A stretch of DNA of 32,869 nucleotides from Gammaproteobacteria bacterium (GTDB lineage Bacteria > Pseudomonadota > Gammaproteobacteria > Steroidobacterales > Steroidobacteraceae). This document shows, piece after piece, positions 16,756-25,100 of this stretch. The translations under genes were made by a program, and so were the position numbers. The notes beneath the pieces are model-generated. The model did not search any database, had not been told where the DNA came from, and saw only the letters and a program-made list of their open reading frames with translations. Location of the stretch: the NCBI GenBank assembly GCA_021773365.1, contig JAJFKF010000123.1, positions 1-32,869 on the forward strand, read 5' to 3'. The first letter of the stretch is position 1. Every line of letters begins with the position of its first letter.

Positions 16756-17643
16756 TCACAGCTTATCCCCAGCCAATGTTTGTGCGAGCTGGCTGACGGC
16801 TCCGGCTAGCCAGTGCGGATCGCGCCCCGCGCACAACGCAAGACTTTCGGTGCCGTCCGCGTGCCGTTCGATGTTGAGCCAGTAGCCCGGCAGGGATTGC
16901 CGGCGGGCGATTCGGCGAAGATCGAGCGCGAAGTCAGAGAACCGCGCGAGACTCCCGGACTTGGCGTACAGATGGCGGAAGTCAAAGCGCCAGCCGCCGG
17001 GCTGCCGGCCGGCGTGCTTGCGCGCCAGGCGGTACAGCCATCGCTCGATGCCGCCGGTCAGATCGAAGTACGTGCGATCGATGGTGAGCACCAGCGTCTC
17101 GTCGAGCACACCGGTGTAGAACCAGTCCGGCAGGATGAGCTCCATGCCGCGCGGCCGGCCCTGGCCATCGGCCAGTTCCTTCCACTCGTTGATCCAGGAA
17201 AAACGGTGTTGCCGGCGAGTCGATACCTGGCGGATCGTGGTCGCGACCGTGGTGGACTGCAGGCGATCGAGCGCCGCCTTCAGCCGCTGGTAATCTCGCA
17301 GCGATGTGCCGCGGTGGATAAAGCGCAGGATCTCGTGCGGCGTGGCGACCATCAGACGCGAGGTCGCAAGTCCCGCATCGCGAGCTTCGACGATCTGCGA
17401 GGCGGCCCATATCAGTACGTCCGCATCCCAAATGGTCGCGATGCCGTGCTCCGCCGTCCCTTCCACGCGCAAGGCGATCTCGCCGGCACGAAACTCAAGG
17501 GGCGTTACTCGCTTGGACTTGGCCAGTGAGAACCAGGGATAAATCATCAGGTCCTGCGCATCGCGCGGCGCGAGTTCGCCGGGCAGCGCGCGGAAGACTT
17601 GCAACTGCTCGCGCTCGGACTCCTGTGGGTCTCGGATCGGCAT
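16756..17643 (-). CDS. repA: Replication initiator protein RepA
   Basis: A 295-aa plasmid-type initiator, expected to bind the iterons just downstream and open the origin. Segments such as DLMIYPWFSLAKSKR, ATIWDADVLIWAASQI, RDYQRLKAALDRLQSTTVAT and GGIERWLYRLARKHAG fit the RepA winged-helix initiator family of broad-host-range plasmids and Tn4371-like elements. I chose the ATG at 17643 (MPIRDPQESE), 10 bp after the stop of the upstream HTH gene; an open frame to 17793 runs over that gene and is not credible. Its Shine-Dalgarno is weak, so coupling to the HTH gene is likely. Confidence 0.9.
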   Translation of the reverse strand: MPIRDPQESEREQLQVFRALPGELAPRDAQDLMIYPWFSLAKSKRVTPLEFRAGEIALRVEGTAEHGIATIWDADVLIWAASQIVEARDAGLATSRLMVATPHEILRFIHRGTSLRDYQRLKAALDRLQSTTVATTIRQVSTRRQHRFSWINEWKELADGQGRPRGMELILPDWFYTGVLDETLVLTIDRTYFDLTGGIERWLYRLARKHAGRQPGGWRFDFRHLYAKSGSLARFSDFALDLRRIARRQSLPGYWLNIERHADGTESLALCAGRDPHWLAGAVSQLAQTLAGDKL

Positions 17644-17653
17644 AAAGGGCCAA

Positions 17654-17893
17654 TCAGGAAGCGCTGCGCCGCAGGTTTTCGTATGCGGGGTCAGAGGTAC
17701 TTTCGCAGGCCCTGGCCCTCGACCACGTCTCCAGGTTCGCGGCGGTGTATCGCACCGCGCGGCCGAGCTTATGGAACGTGGGGCCGCCCCCAATCGTGCG
17801 GTACTTCTCCAGCGTCGCGGGCGAGAGGCCGAGCTTGGCCGCCGCCTGCACGGTATTGAGCGCGGGGAGCGTATCGGTTTGTGGCTGACTCAT
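17654..17893 (-). CDS. Helix-turn-helix protein (AlpA/excisionase-like)
   Basis: A 79-aa MerR/AlpA-type winged helix: LNTVQAAAKLGLSPATLEKYRTIGG, then GPTFHKLGRAVRYTAANLETW. Proteins of this type act as excisionases or as regulators of element genes. I chose the ATG at 17893 (MSQPQTD), with GGAG 9 nt upstream; the ATG at 17908 has no ribosome site. It sits directly before repA and is probably cotranscribed with it and with the DUF2285 gene upstream. Confidence 0.85.
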   Translation of the reverse strand: MSQPQTDTLPALNTVQAAAKLGLSPATLEKYRTIGGGPTFHKLGRAVRYTAANLETWSRARACESTSDPAYENLRRSAS

Positions 17894-17960
17894 GAGGGCT
17901 GTCTCCATTCAGAGCGGCGGCTGTCGGAGCCGCGCGAATGAGAGGCAGTCTGGTCGGGGA

Positions 17961-18536
17961 TCAGCGGGCTCGGGAGGGAGATTCCGTCGGGCGCTGTCGG
18001 TCTCCCTGCTTCAAGAGCGTGAGGTACGCGCCGTCTGCAAGCGCGCTCGCGCGCTGGATAAGATGGCGCACTTGCGCACGCAAATCGCTGCTGGGTTCCC
18101 ATTCACGGCGCACGCGAGACTCGCCAAAGAGCTCAATGGCAATCTCGCGTTGCGACGCGCCGGCCTGCTTGCCGTCGAGGGCTTGCAGAGCACGGGCATG
18201 AAAAATGGCCGCGCGAGAAGGTCGCTGCAATCGCCGCTGGACCTCCTGCGTGCGCTGCGCGAGCGCGAGGTACGTGGCTGGGAGGCTTCGCATCGCGGTC
18301 TTGAGACGGGCGTTCGCGGGAATGGCGAACGAAAACGGTAGTCCATCGGCCACACCGTCACGCAGGGCCAGTGAAACCCGTTTGCCAGGGTGCATGTTGG
18401 CCAGCAGCAATCGCCCGCCGTCGTGAAGGAGGGTCTTGCGTCCTGGCAGGTTCCACAGCGAAAACGCTTCCGCGCGGGTCGCATCGTGATCGGGAACCAG
18501 GTGGACAGTGGACGGCGGATCGGGTTGCCAGCTCAA
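17961..18536 (-). CDS. DUF2285-domain protein, separated from its N-terminal part by a frameshift
   Basis: About 190 aa matching the DUF2285 regulator-like family common near repA in ICEs. Segments are LWNLPGRKTLLHDGGRLLLA, SLALRDGVADGLPFSFAIP and a C-terminal helical part (LDGKQAGASQREIAIELFG, RRLIQRASAL-like) that resembles a helix-turn-helix. The only start near the domain is a TTG at 18536. Homologous reading continues upstream in this frame (LENPDLDARQARLSWQPD) and joins the DUF6499 reading frame at about 18575-18580. One extra G in CCTGGAGAAT would explain the break; read without it, the two parts form one protein. It may be broken, or be made from the TTG. Confidence 0.75.
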   Translation of the reverse strand: MSWQPDPPSTVHLVPDHDATRAEAFSLWNLPGRKTLLHDGGRLLLANMHPGKRVSLALRDGVADGLPFSFAIPANARLKTAMRSLPATYLALAQRTQEVQRRLQRPSRAAIFHARALQALDGKQAGASQREIAIELFGESRVRREWEPSSDLRAQVRHLIQRASALADGAYLTLLKQGDRQRPTESPSRAR

Positions 18537-18558
18537 TCGCGCCTGCCGCGCATCGAGA

Positions 18559-18759
18559 TCAGGATTCTCCAGGAAACCGTAACCCCCAGTGCCGGGCCTT
18601 GTTCGCCGGACAGGGGAGACCCAAACTTACGTAATCGCGTCGATAGTCGGCGTTTCGTCGCAGGTACTCCCACGCCAGCCCCGGACCGTCCAGGTGCAGC
18701 ACGTAAAGGTACGCTGCAGACGGACGCCAGTTGTTCTGTGTCGTCACGTCAGATTCCAT
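18559..18759 (-). CDS. DUF6499-like N-terminal domain, frameshifted from DUF2285
   Basis: Encodes 66 aa from the ATG at 18759 (MESDVTTQNNWRPSAAY; the codon at 18765 is TTG). The pattern NWRPSAAYLYVLHLDGPGLAWEYLRRNADYRRDY is a domain usually found at the N terminus of DUF2285 proteins. The frame stops at 18559 right after GLRFPGES, where related fused proteins, as I recall them, read GLRFPE followed by ARQAR. The ribosome site is weak. Together with 17961-18536 this looks like one gene cut by a single-base insertion, unless the two parts are made separately or by slippage. Confidence 0.7.
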   Translation of the reverse strand: MESDVTTQNNWRPSAAYLYVLHLDGPGLAWEYLRRNADYRRDYVSLGLPCPANKARHWGLRFPGES

Positions 18760-18840
18760 TCTCAATGTTGGAATCCCCGATGCTGCCAGAGCGGATGACG
18801 GTTGTTGATGGCGCCGCAGTGGCGATTATTGGCGTTGATT

Positions 18841-18903
18841 CACGCCGCGACAGGAGGTAGCGGCGTGCAATTCAGGATGTACTGACTTACGTAGAGCCGT
18901 AAG
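18841..18903 (+). other. Pair of hairpins with GGA motifs
   Basis: An 8-bp perfect stem (CACGCCGC at 18841-18848 with GCGGCGTG at 18860-18867) carries the loop GACAGGAGGTA. It is followed by single-stranded TTCAGGATGT, then a 6-bp stem (CTTACG 18886-18891, CGTAAG 18898-18903). Read on the + strand, GGA in a loop and AGGAUGU resemble CsrA-binding sites, and csrA lies 240 bp away. On the - strand it lies between the 47-aa gene and the DUF6499 gene. Neither stem is followed by a T-run. Confidence 0.35.
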
Positions 18904-18926
18904 CGTGTTGAATCGTAATGGCGGAA

Positions 18927-19070
18927 TCAACGGATACGACGGCTGGAGGAATCCCGCGCCACGAGGGCGACGATGCCAAGGGCGCCCAGGATGGACCTGA
19001 AGATGCCGCCCAGGACGCGGCGGGATGCCGGCACCAGGATCAGCAGCAGAATAATTGTGAGCGTTACCAT
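18927..19070 (-). CDS. Small hydrophobic protein, 47 aa
   Basis: ATG at 19070, stop at 18927. The peptide begins MVTLTIILLLILVPASRR and continues VLGGIFRSILGALGIVALVAR with a basic end, giving two short hydrophobic segments (about residues 2-14 and 21-37). It could be a membrane peptide. AGGTG lies about 8 nt before the ATG, and the gene follows csrA in the same direction with a 69-bp gap. I do not recognise a family. The hydrophobic pattern and plausible ribosome site favour a real gene over a longer shadow frame at 18826-19143, but this is not certain. Confidence 0.45.
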   Translation of the reverse strand: MVTLTIILLLILVPASRRVLGGIFRSILGALGIVALVARDSSSRRIR

Positions 19071-19084
19071 GTTCGGCACCTGTA

Positions 19085-19133
19085 GCAGACTCCGTAAGTC
19101 CGTACACCAGTGGATGCGGATTTACGGGACTGC
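19085..19133 (-). other. Imperfect hairpin between csrA and the 47-aa gene
   Basis: GCAGACTCCGTAAGTCCG (19085-19102) pairs with CGGATTTACGGGACTGC (19117-19133) over about 15 positions with one bulge and a mismatch. It starts 7 bp after the csrA stop. It could limit read-through, protect the csrA mRNA or control the next gene. There is no T-run. Confidence 0.4.
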
Positions 19134-19139
19134 GGAATG

Positions 19140-19349
19140 TCACCCCTCCTGTTCGATCCGGCGTCTCGGCGCGAGGTCCAGTGCTTTCTCGCGTTGCTTG
19201 CGCTGGTAGACCTCTTCCCTATCAACGGTCACGTCCTCTGGCGCCGTAACGCCAATCTTGACCTGGCCCCCGCCTACAGTTAGCACGGTAAATACCACGT
19301 CGTGGCCCACCCGGATTTTTTCGTTCCGACGTCGTGTCAACACCAACAT
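19140..19349 (-). CDS. csrA: CsrA-family RNA-binding regulator
   Basis: A 69-aa CsrA/RsmA homologue: [15 protein letters not shown], then [20 protein letters not shown] and [11 protein letters not shown]. CsrA dimers bind GGA motifs in mRNA leaders and block or alter translation. The first strand (LVLTRR) and the VKIGVTAP core with the following helix are intact; the C-terminal tail [13 protein letters not shown] is basic. I chose the ATG at 19349 because AGGAGG lies 9 nt upstream; the ATG at 19358 abuts that site. A good promoter lies at 19410-19439. Element-encoded CsrA copies are known on ICEs and plasmids and may alter host regulation on arrival. Confidence 0.9.
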   Translation of the reverse strand: MLVLTRRRNEKIRVGHDVVFTVLTVGGGQVKIGVTAPEDVTVDREEVYQRKQREKALDLAPRRRIEQEG

Positions 19350-19409
19350 ACCGATCATCCTCCTGCCGGCGCCACGGGTCCAACCCCTGCCCCTGTGGCT
19401 GAATGGCCG

Positions 19410-19481
19410 ATCATATCCGTGTCCCCTAAATGAGTTCAATGGGTTGTTGTGGTGACCTTCCCCGCTGCCATTTAGGGGACA
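19410..19481. promoter_or_regulatory. Divergent csrA / XRE promoter with 13-bp inverted repeat
   Basis: On the - strand a promoter reads TTGAAC (19439-19434), 18 bp, TATGAT (19415-19410), about 60 bp before csrA. TGTCCCCTAAATG at 19420-19432 fills the spacer between these boxes. Its exact inverted copy CATTTAGGGGACA at 19469-19481 overlaps the presumed -10 and ribosome site of the XRE gene on the + strand. The arms are 36 bp apart. They are good candidate operators for the XRE repressor acting on both genes. Confidence 0.6.
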
Positions 19482-19487
19482 GGCATC

Positions 19488-19724
19488 TTGTCGAAGCAGT
19501 TACGCGGACCTCGCCACAAGCGAATGATGGCCGTCCTGGTGGAAATACGGGAAAACGCAGGGGTGACGCAACGCGAGCTGGCGCGCCGTCTCGGCCGCGC
19601 GCACTCGTATGTAGGCCGAATCGAGACCGGTGACCGCCGGCTCGACCTGCCCGAGTTTATCGAGTGGTGCGAGCAGCTCAAGGCCGATCCTCTGGAGGTA
19701 TTGCGGCGGATACTGCGGCGCTAG
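19488..19724 (+). CDS. XRE-family helix-turn-helix regulator
   Basis: A 78-aa single-domain Cro/CI-type protein. The HTH is [46 protein letters not shown], with [20 protein letters not shown] as the two DNA-binding helices. I accept the TTG at 19488 ([12 protein letters not shown]) because related regulators begin with a similar GPRH segment, and AGGGGACAGG lies upstream; an ATG at 19527 would cut off that arm. It is divergent from csrA, and inverted repeats at its promoter suggest autoregulation and control of csrA. Confidence 0.85.
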   Translation: MSKQLRGPRHKRMMAVLVEIRENAGVTQRELARRLGRAHSYVGRIETGDRRLDLPEFIEWCEQLKADPLEVLRRILRR

Positions 19725-19822
19725 AAGAACCCTTCAGACGAACGGCACTCTTGCGGTCGGCCGCCGAGCCCGCCATCGGAAGGCGCCCCGCCCTTGCGGG
19801 CGGAGCGCCAGATCGCCTTCGA

Positions 19823-20122
19823 TCAGCTCTCCTTGCGAGACCAGAGCAAGGTGTGCTCGCCGGTCTCGTTCTCGAAGAGGTTGGCGTAGATCGGTGCAGG
19901 GAAGGACGGATCATCGAGGATCGCCGATACGTACGGACGGCTCTCCCGCGAGATGTTCTTCCAGGCCGCCCCAATTTCGAGGGTGCCCGAGAGGATCCGG
20001 AAGTCCGGGGCCTTTTCGCTTTTCTTCTCTACCGGAACCAGCTTGACCTTCGTGCTCAGCGTGAGCGTGCGGATCGTGCCGGTGAAGCCATCTTCGGACT
20101 TGGTGAAAGTGCCAATGTTCAT
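19823..20122 (-). CDS. DUF736-domain protein
   Basis: A 99-aa protein with the full DUF736 pattern: MNIGTFTKSEDGFTGTIRTL at the start, KAPDFRILSG in the middle and PIYANLFENETGEHTLLWSR at the end. The family is frequent on ICEs and plasmids; its function is not established to my knowledge. The ATG at 20122 has AAAGGAAA upstream. The reading frame stays open to 20563, but nothing before 20122 looks like protein and the family starts at this Met. It is read toward the XRE gene and ends 98 bp from it (convergent). Confidence 0.9.
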   Translation of the reverse strand: MNIGTFTKSEDGFTGTIRTLTLSTKVKLVPVEKKSEKAPDFRILSGTLEIGAAWKNISRESRPYVSAILDDPSFPAPIYANLFENETGEHTLLWSRKES

Positions 20123-20840
20123 CGCAAAGTTTCCTTTCGGTTTGTCAGGTCGCGGAATTACGGCCTTGACGGCGATCGCAGAAGGCGGCCGGCGGGCGCC
20201 CGACATCCGTCGGAACGCAGCGGCGCGGAGTACCCCAGCGACAAAAAGAATTTGTCGGCGAGGTAAGGCGGCGCAGCCGCCGGGGAAATTGTTCTTGCGA
20301 TGGGGTTGTCGGGATTGAGCCCGGCGGGCGCCAGGATTCGCCGTGTAGAGAAAGGCCGTATTCCGACGACCGTGCGAAAGGAGACGCCGCGAACGGTTGG
20401 CGCTCAGTCTCGCACCGAGGCTGCGCGGGCACGATCCGAGCGTTTGCCGGCGGACGATGCAGGTTCCAGCAGAGGAACGAATAGGCTCCAGTCTTGCTGA
20501 AGGGAAGTGGCTACTTGAAAGGGTATTTAAGTACGCCGCATAGGTCGGGCTGTAGCACATCACGTGATCCGCTGATTCGGGTCAGCGACGATCCGCATCT
20601 GCGAGGAACGGCACAACCTGCCTCGTATGGCATCAGCAGGACTGGTAGGAGGAACAGCGGACGTCATTCCGCAGCATTCGCGATGCTTTAAGGAAGCGAA
20701 ATTGCTTCCCCAAGCGCTCCACGGCTGCGGATCCGCGAGTGCAAGGAGGGGTATTGGGGCGGAATATGAGAAGCGACCGCCCTGCTCTATCGCTGGTTGT
20801 AGCTTTTAAGGCCTTTGGAGGCCCGAAAGGAATCTGAAAT
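20123..20840. other. Gene-free stretch with two tandem hairpins
   Basis: No open frame here looks like a real protein. Near DUF736 are two stems: CGACAAA (20239-20245) with TTTGTCG (20251-20257), loop AAGAA; and GGCGGC (20267-20272) with GCCGCC (20276-20281). A third stem, GGAAGC (20692-20697) with GCTTCC (20704-20709), lies further right. The left part may be the DUF736 leader. The stretch marks the change from backbone to cargo. Confidence 0.5.
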
Positions 20841-20901
20841 AAGGCATTGCCTTGTTTTAGTTTTGGGTTAATATCTAAAATATGGCAACTCCTTATTTTA
20901 G
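20841..20901 (+). promoter_or_regulatory. fic promoter with candidate operators
   Basis: TTGTTT (20852-20857), 18 bp, TAAAAT (20876-20881) forms a plausible promoter 30 bp before the fic start. AAGGCATTGCCTT (20841-20853) is a perfect palindrome touching the -35 box. CCTTGTTTTAG (20850-20860) recurs as CCTTATTTTAG (20891-20901), and CTAAAA at 20875 is the inverted half. These could bind the C-terminal winged helix of the Fic protein. Confidence 0.45.
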
Positions 20902-20910
20902 CTCGCGTAG

Positions 20911-22035
20911 ATGAAAAAATTTCAAGCCGGCCACTTTCGGCAGCAATTCCAGTACAAGAGCTTCCAGCCCACCCAGATCAATCGGGAGTGGACGCTCGAC
21001 AATATGGAATTGCTGCAGCTGCTGGGTCAAGCGGACCGGGAGATGGGCCGGCTCGACATGTACTCGGACTATATCCCGAACATCGATTTATTTATCCGGA
21101 TGAATGTCGTCAAGGAGGCGACACAGTCCAGTCGCATCGAGGGCACGCAGACGAACATGGATGAAGTGTTGCGCGCTAAAGAGGATGTGGCGCTGGATAA
21201 ACGCGACGACTGGGAAGAAGTCCAAAACTACATCGTGGCGATGAACAAATCCATCGCGCGGCTCAAGAATTTGCCGATTTCAGCCAGGCTGATTAAGGAG
21301 ACTCATGAAACGCTGATGCGCGGCGTACGCGGAAAAGAGAAAATGCCCGGACAGTTCCGTGCCAGCCAGAACTGGATTGGGGGTGCCTCCATTGCAGACG
21401 CCGTGTTTATTCCCCCAGCCCATACGGAAATTGAAGAGCTGATGAGCGATCTAGAGAAGTTCATGCATAACGACCGCCACTACTTCCCTGAACTGCTGAA
21501 AATTGCCTTGGTTCACTACCAATTTGAAACCATCCATCCCTTTCTGGACGGCAATGGTCGTGTTGGACGCCTGATGATTACACTGTACTTGGTGAGCAAA
21601 GGCATTCTGAAAAAACCGGTTCTATACTTATCCGATTTCTTCGAACGCAATCGGATGCATTATTACGATAACCTGATGCGGGTGCGCCAGCACAACGATC
21701 TGCATCAATGGTTCAAGTTCTTTCTCGTTGGCGTGATTGAAACGGCAAAGAATGGCATTGCCACCTTCGACAACATCCTGAAGCTTCAGAAGACTGTGGA
21801 TGCACAACTCGAAACGCTGGGGAGCCGGGCCGCAAAGGCGCAAAAGGTATTGCGGGAGCTGTATCAGCGGCCGGTAATCGATGCGGCACGCGTTGGCATC
21901 GTTGCGAAGGTATCGTCGGCGTCGGCATACAAGCTGGTGGCCGACTTGGAACATTTCGGCATACTGAAAGAAATTACAGGCGGCCTGCGGGGCAGGCTGT
22001 ATCGTTTCGATTCCTATGTATCACTGTTCAGATAA
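20911..22035 (+). CDS. Fic-family AMP-transferase (class II)
   Basis: A 374-aa Fic protein that transfers AMP or another nucleotide to hydroxyl groups of target proteins. The catalytic motif HPFLDGNGRVGR begins at His209 and is complete. An N-terminal inhibitory helix with SSRIEGT (about residues 72-78) matches the class II (S/T)xxxE motif that blocks the active site, so no separate antitoxin is needed, and none is adjacent. The C terminus (about 300-374, KVLRELYQRPVIDAARVGIV, then SASAYKLVADLEHFGILKE) is a winged helix, which suggests DNA binding and autoregulation. The ATG at 20911 lacks a clear Shine-Dalgarno. The gene is more AT-rich than the backbone. Substrate unknown. Confidence 0.93.
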   Translation: MKKFQAGHFRQQFQYKSFQPTQINREWTLDNMELLQLLGQADREMGRLDMYSDYIPNIDLFIRMNVVKEATQSSRIEGTQTNMDEVLRAKEDVALDKRDDWEEVQNYIVAMNKSIARLKNLPISARLIKETHETLMRGVRGKEKMPGQFRASQNWIGGASIADAVFIPPAHTEIEELMSDLEKFMHNDRHYFPELLKIALVHYQFETIHPFLDGNGRVGRLMITLYLVSKGILKKPVLYLSDFFERNRMHYYDNLMRVRQHNDLHQWFKFFLVGVIETAKNGIATFDNILKLQKTVDAQLETLGSRAAKAQKVLRELYQRPVIDAARVGIVAKVSSASAYKLVADLEHFGILKEITGGLRGRLYRFDSYVSLFR

Positions 22036-22173
22036 CTTACTACTTCAGGATGACAGCGCAGAATACTGCCAAAAAATTCACCGCCGTCCTGATTGGAATG
22101 CTCTGAAAGCAGGCTGAAACTGTTTATAGAGTCTCATCCGAATCAGCGTCCGGCGTCATAGGGGAGGTCAGGT

Positions 22174-25100
22174 ATGATCGTCAATGAGAATCAGTTGGAT
22201 GAATGGGTGCGCCAGAACTCGCGCGATGCTCAGGGCGTGATTGTGGAGCTAATTTTCCGGCTGGTCGCTGCCTCTTGTCCGCGTCCGATCGATCGGCGAT
22301 TTCCGTTGAGCGATAGTATCGGACAACATGGTCCAGATGGCAGACTAAATGTTGCCGCCGGTTTTGAACCCTTCATACCGGAAGGGCAGTCGATCTGGGA
22401 AATCGGAACTGGCATCAAGGCAGGCGCCAAAGCCACTGATGATTACCGAGACGCGACTCGAGACACACCGGAGCACATCCGCCGCCAAACAGCCTTTGTC
22501 TTCGTTACGCCGCTCTCCGCCCGGCGCGATTGGGAGCACACTTGGAAATCCGAAGCTCAAGCGACTTGGCTCGATGAGCGGCGCAAGTCCGCTGAGTGGC
22601 GAGAGGTCCATGTCATCGATGGAACGAAGCTCATCGATTGGCTGGGCCAATTCCTATCGGTAGAACTGTGGCTTGCGGAACGCATCTTGGGGAAAGGTCT
22701 CTCTGGCGTAGACACCCCTGGGCGGCATTGGGCGTTAATCCGCAGCATCGGCGAACCTCCGCCGCTCGCGCCGCAGGTCTTTCTGTCCAATCGAGAGGAG
22801 GCGCGGCAAAAGCTCTCGGCCATCTTCTCAGATACCCTTAATCAACTGCACATCCAGACCCGCTATCCTGACCAAGTCGTAGACTTCATAGCTGCCTGTA
22901 TCGCCTCTCTCGATGATGAGATCCGCGCCGATGTATCCGGCCGTTGCCTCATCGCAAGCACACCCGACGTCTGGCGAATCTTGTCGGAACTCAGGGAGAG
23001 ACATGTTCTCATCGCTGATCCGTCGCTCGATCTCAGCGGCCCCGCCGGTACAAAGCTGATCCAGATTGCACGCCGCGGCCGCCATGCGATCATCTTCAGT
23101 GGCACGCCTGGCGGTATTCCCGATCCGGCGTCATCCGTCGCTCTGGGCTCGCCACGTCAGCAGGAAATTCACTCGGCGCTTGAGCAGTGCGGCTATCGCG
23201 AGGAGCGGGCCCGCACACTGGCGCAGCGGAGCGGTGGCAATCTCGGATCACTCCTTCGCTGCCTGCAGAATCTGTCCTTGATGCCGCAATGGGCGGAAGA
23301 TACGGCGGCCGCTGATCTCGCCATCGCTGAGGCGCTGGGGTCCTGGTCGGACAATTCCGCCTCCGATCGCACCGTCGTAGAGGGCATATCGGGAAAAGGA
23401 TACGGGGAGTGGATCGCGAGGATTCGTGACGTTACGCTGCGCGCGAACACTCCCCTGAGCCATCTTGAAGGCAGCTGGAAGTTTATCGCCCGCTTCGAAG
23501 GGTGGTACGCGCTAGGACCGAAACTTTTCGACGAGCAGATCCAGAGGCTCCAGGAAGCCGCGATCAGCGTTCTATCAGAGGATGATCCGCAATTCGACCT
23601 TGACCCTGACAAGCGCTTTACCGCCGGGCTGTACGAAAAAGTGCCGACCCATTCGTCTCAACTGCGTAACGGCTTGACCGAGTATCTCGCGCTGCTTGGC
23701 ACTCATCCACAAGCCCTCACCTCCTGTTCACTTGGCAAGCCCCAAGGACTGGCGGCACTCGCCGTACGGACATTGCTCAATGACGCCGGGTGGAAGCGCT
23801 GGGCAAGTTTGAACGACCTCCTTCCACTGCTTGCGGAGGGGTCCCCCGAGGAATTTCTTTTGGCCATCGAACAGGCCCTGAAACGAAAGGACTCTCCCTT
23901 CGATCAGGTGTTCGGGGAAGAACGGGGAGGAACGATGGGGCGCACCTACATGAACGGTACGCTCTGGGCACTCGAAACGCTGGCATGGGATGGCGCCTAT
24001 TTCATGCGTGCCTTGCTATGCCTGGGACACCTCGCTACACGGGATCCCGGCGGGCAGTGGACCAACCGCCCAGCGCGTTCTCTGAACCTTATTCTGCTGC
24101 CATGGCTTCCTCAGACCTGCGCGCCCTTCGAACGCCGGCTGGCTGCCATGAAGATGCTGTTGTCTGAGGTTCCCGACGTCGCGTGGGATCTTCTACGTTC
24201 GCTCCTGCCCAACGCAGAGCGAATCTCAACCGCAACGCGGCGTCCGGCGTGGCGCGAAAGCATTCCAGAGGATTGGACGCATTCGGCGCCCCGCGAGGAA
24301 TACTGGAAGCAGATTGACGCTTACACAGCACTGGCACTGACCGAGGCGAAGTCAAAACCCGGACACCTCATCTCCCTTACGCGCGATTTTGAGCGTCTGC
24401 CGCCCCACGCTCGCGAGGAACTCCTTACGTATCTTCCGTCTGCAACCGTTGACCCGCGGCTTCGGGCATCCCTCTGGAATGAACTCAGCGCACTGCTCAC
24501 CAAGCACCGAAAATTCTCCGACGCCAAGTGGGCGATGACGGCGGATGAAGTGCAAAGCATAGCCGCCGTCGCCGACGCGCTCTCCCCCGAAAAACCAGAA
24601 CTGCGCTACCACCGACTTTTCAGCGATCGGGAATCGAGCTTGTTCTCCCACAAAGGCGATTACGACGCTCAACGAAATGAGCTGGAAGATAACCGCCGAG
24701 CTGCCATTACTGAGATTGAGGCCGCCGGCGGCGCAGGCGCCGCGATTGAATTTGCCCGCACTGTACAGTCGTCCTGGCGAGTGGGAATTTCCTTTGGGGA
24801 TGTCGCTTCCCCTCAGGCGGATGCGACAGTATTGCCTGCGCTGTTGGAGGAAAGCGGGGGTCTGATGCAGTTCACGGGTGGTTTCGTTGCAAGCCGCTTT
24901 CGCCGGCACGGATGGCCGTGGGTGGACCAGTTGCCTCTGCGGTCATGGACGCCCGCGCAAGTGGGTCAATTCCTGGCCTTCTTGCCATTTACGCAGGACA
25001 CTTGGAACCGTGCCCATGTCCTGCTTGCGGCCGATGAATCGCCCTATTGGTCAAAAAGCAATCCGAATTTTCATGAGGCTAAAGATGGCGTGGACACCGC

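Noticed and set aside
16496-16759. An 87-codon minus-strand frame overlapping the parA start
   Set aside because: It translates the iterons (repeated LSGA-type units) and the DnaA box region; no domain pattern and no ribosome site. The region is better read as an origin.
17644-17793. Longer repA start
   Set aside because: The added 50 residues cover the HTH gene in another frame and look like a shadow (many Arg, Gly and Pro).
20123-20563. Upstream extension of the DUF736 reading frame
   Set aside because: The sequence before the Met at 20122 is low-information and Arg/Ser-rich, and the family starts at that Met with a ribosome site in place.
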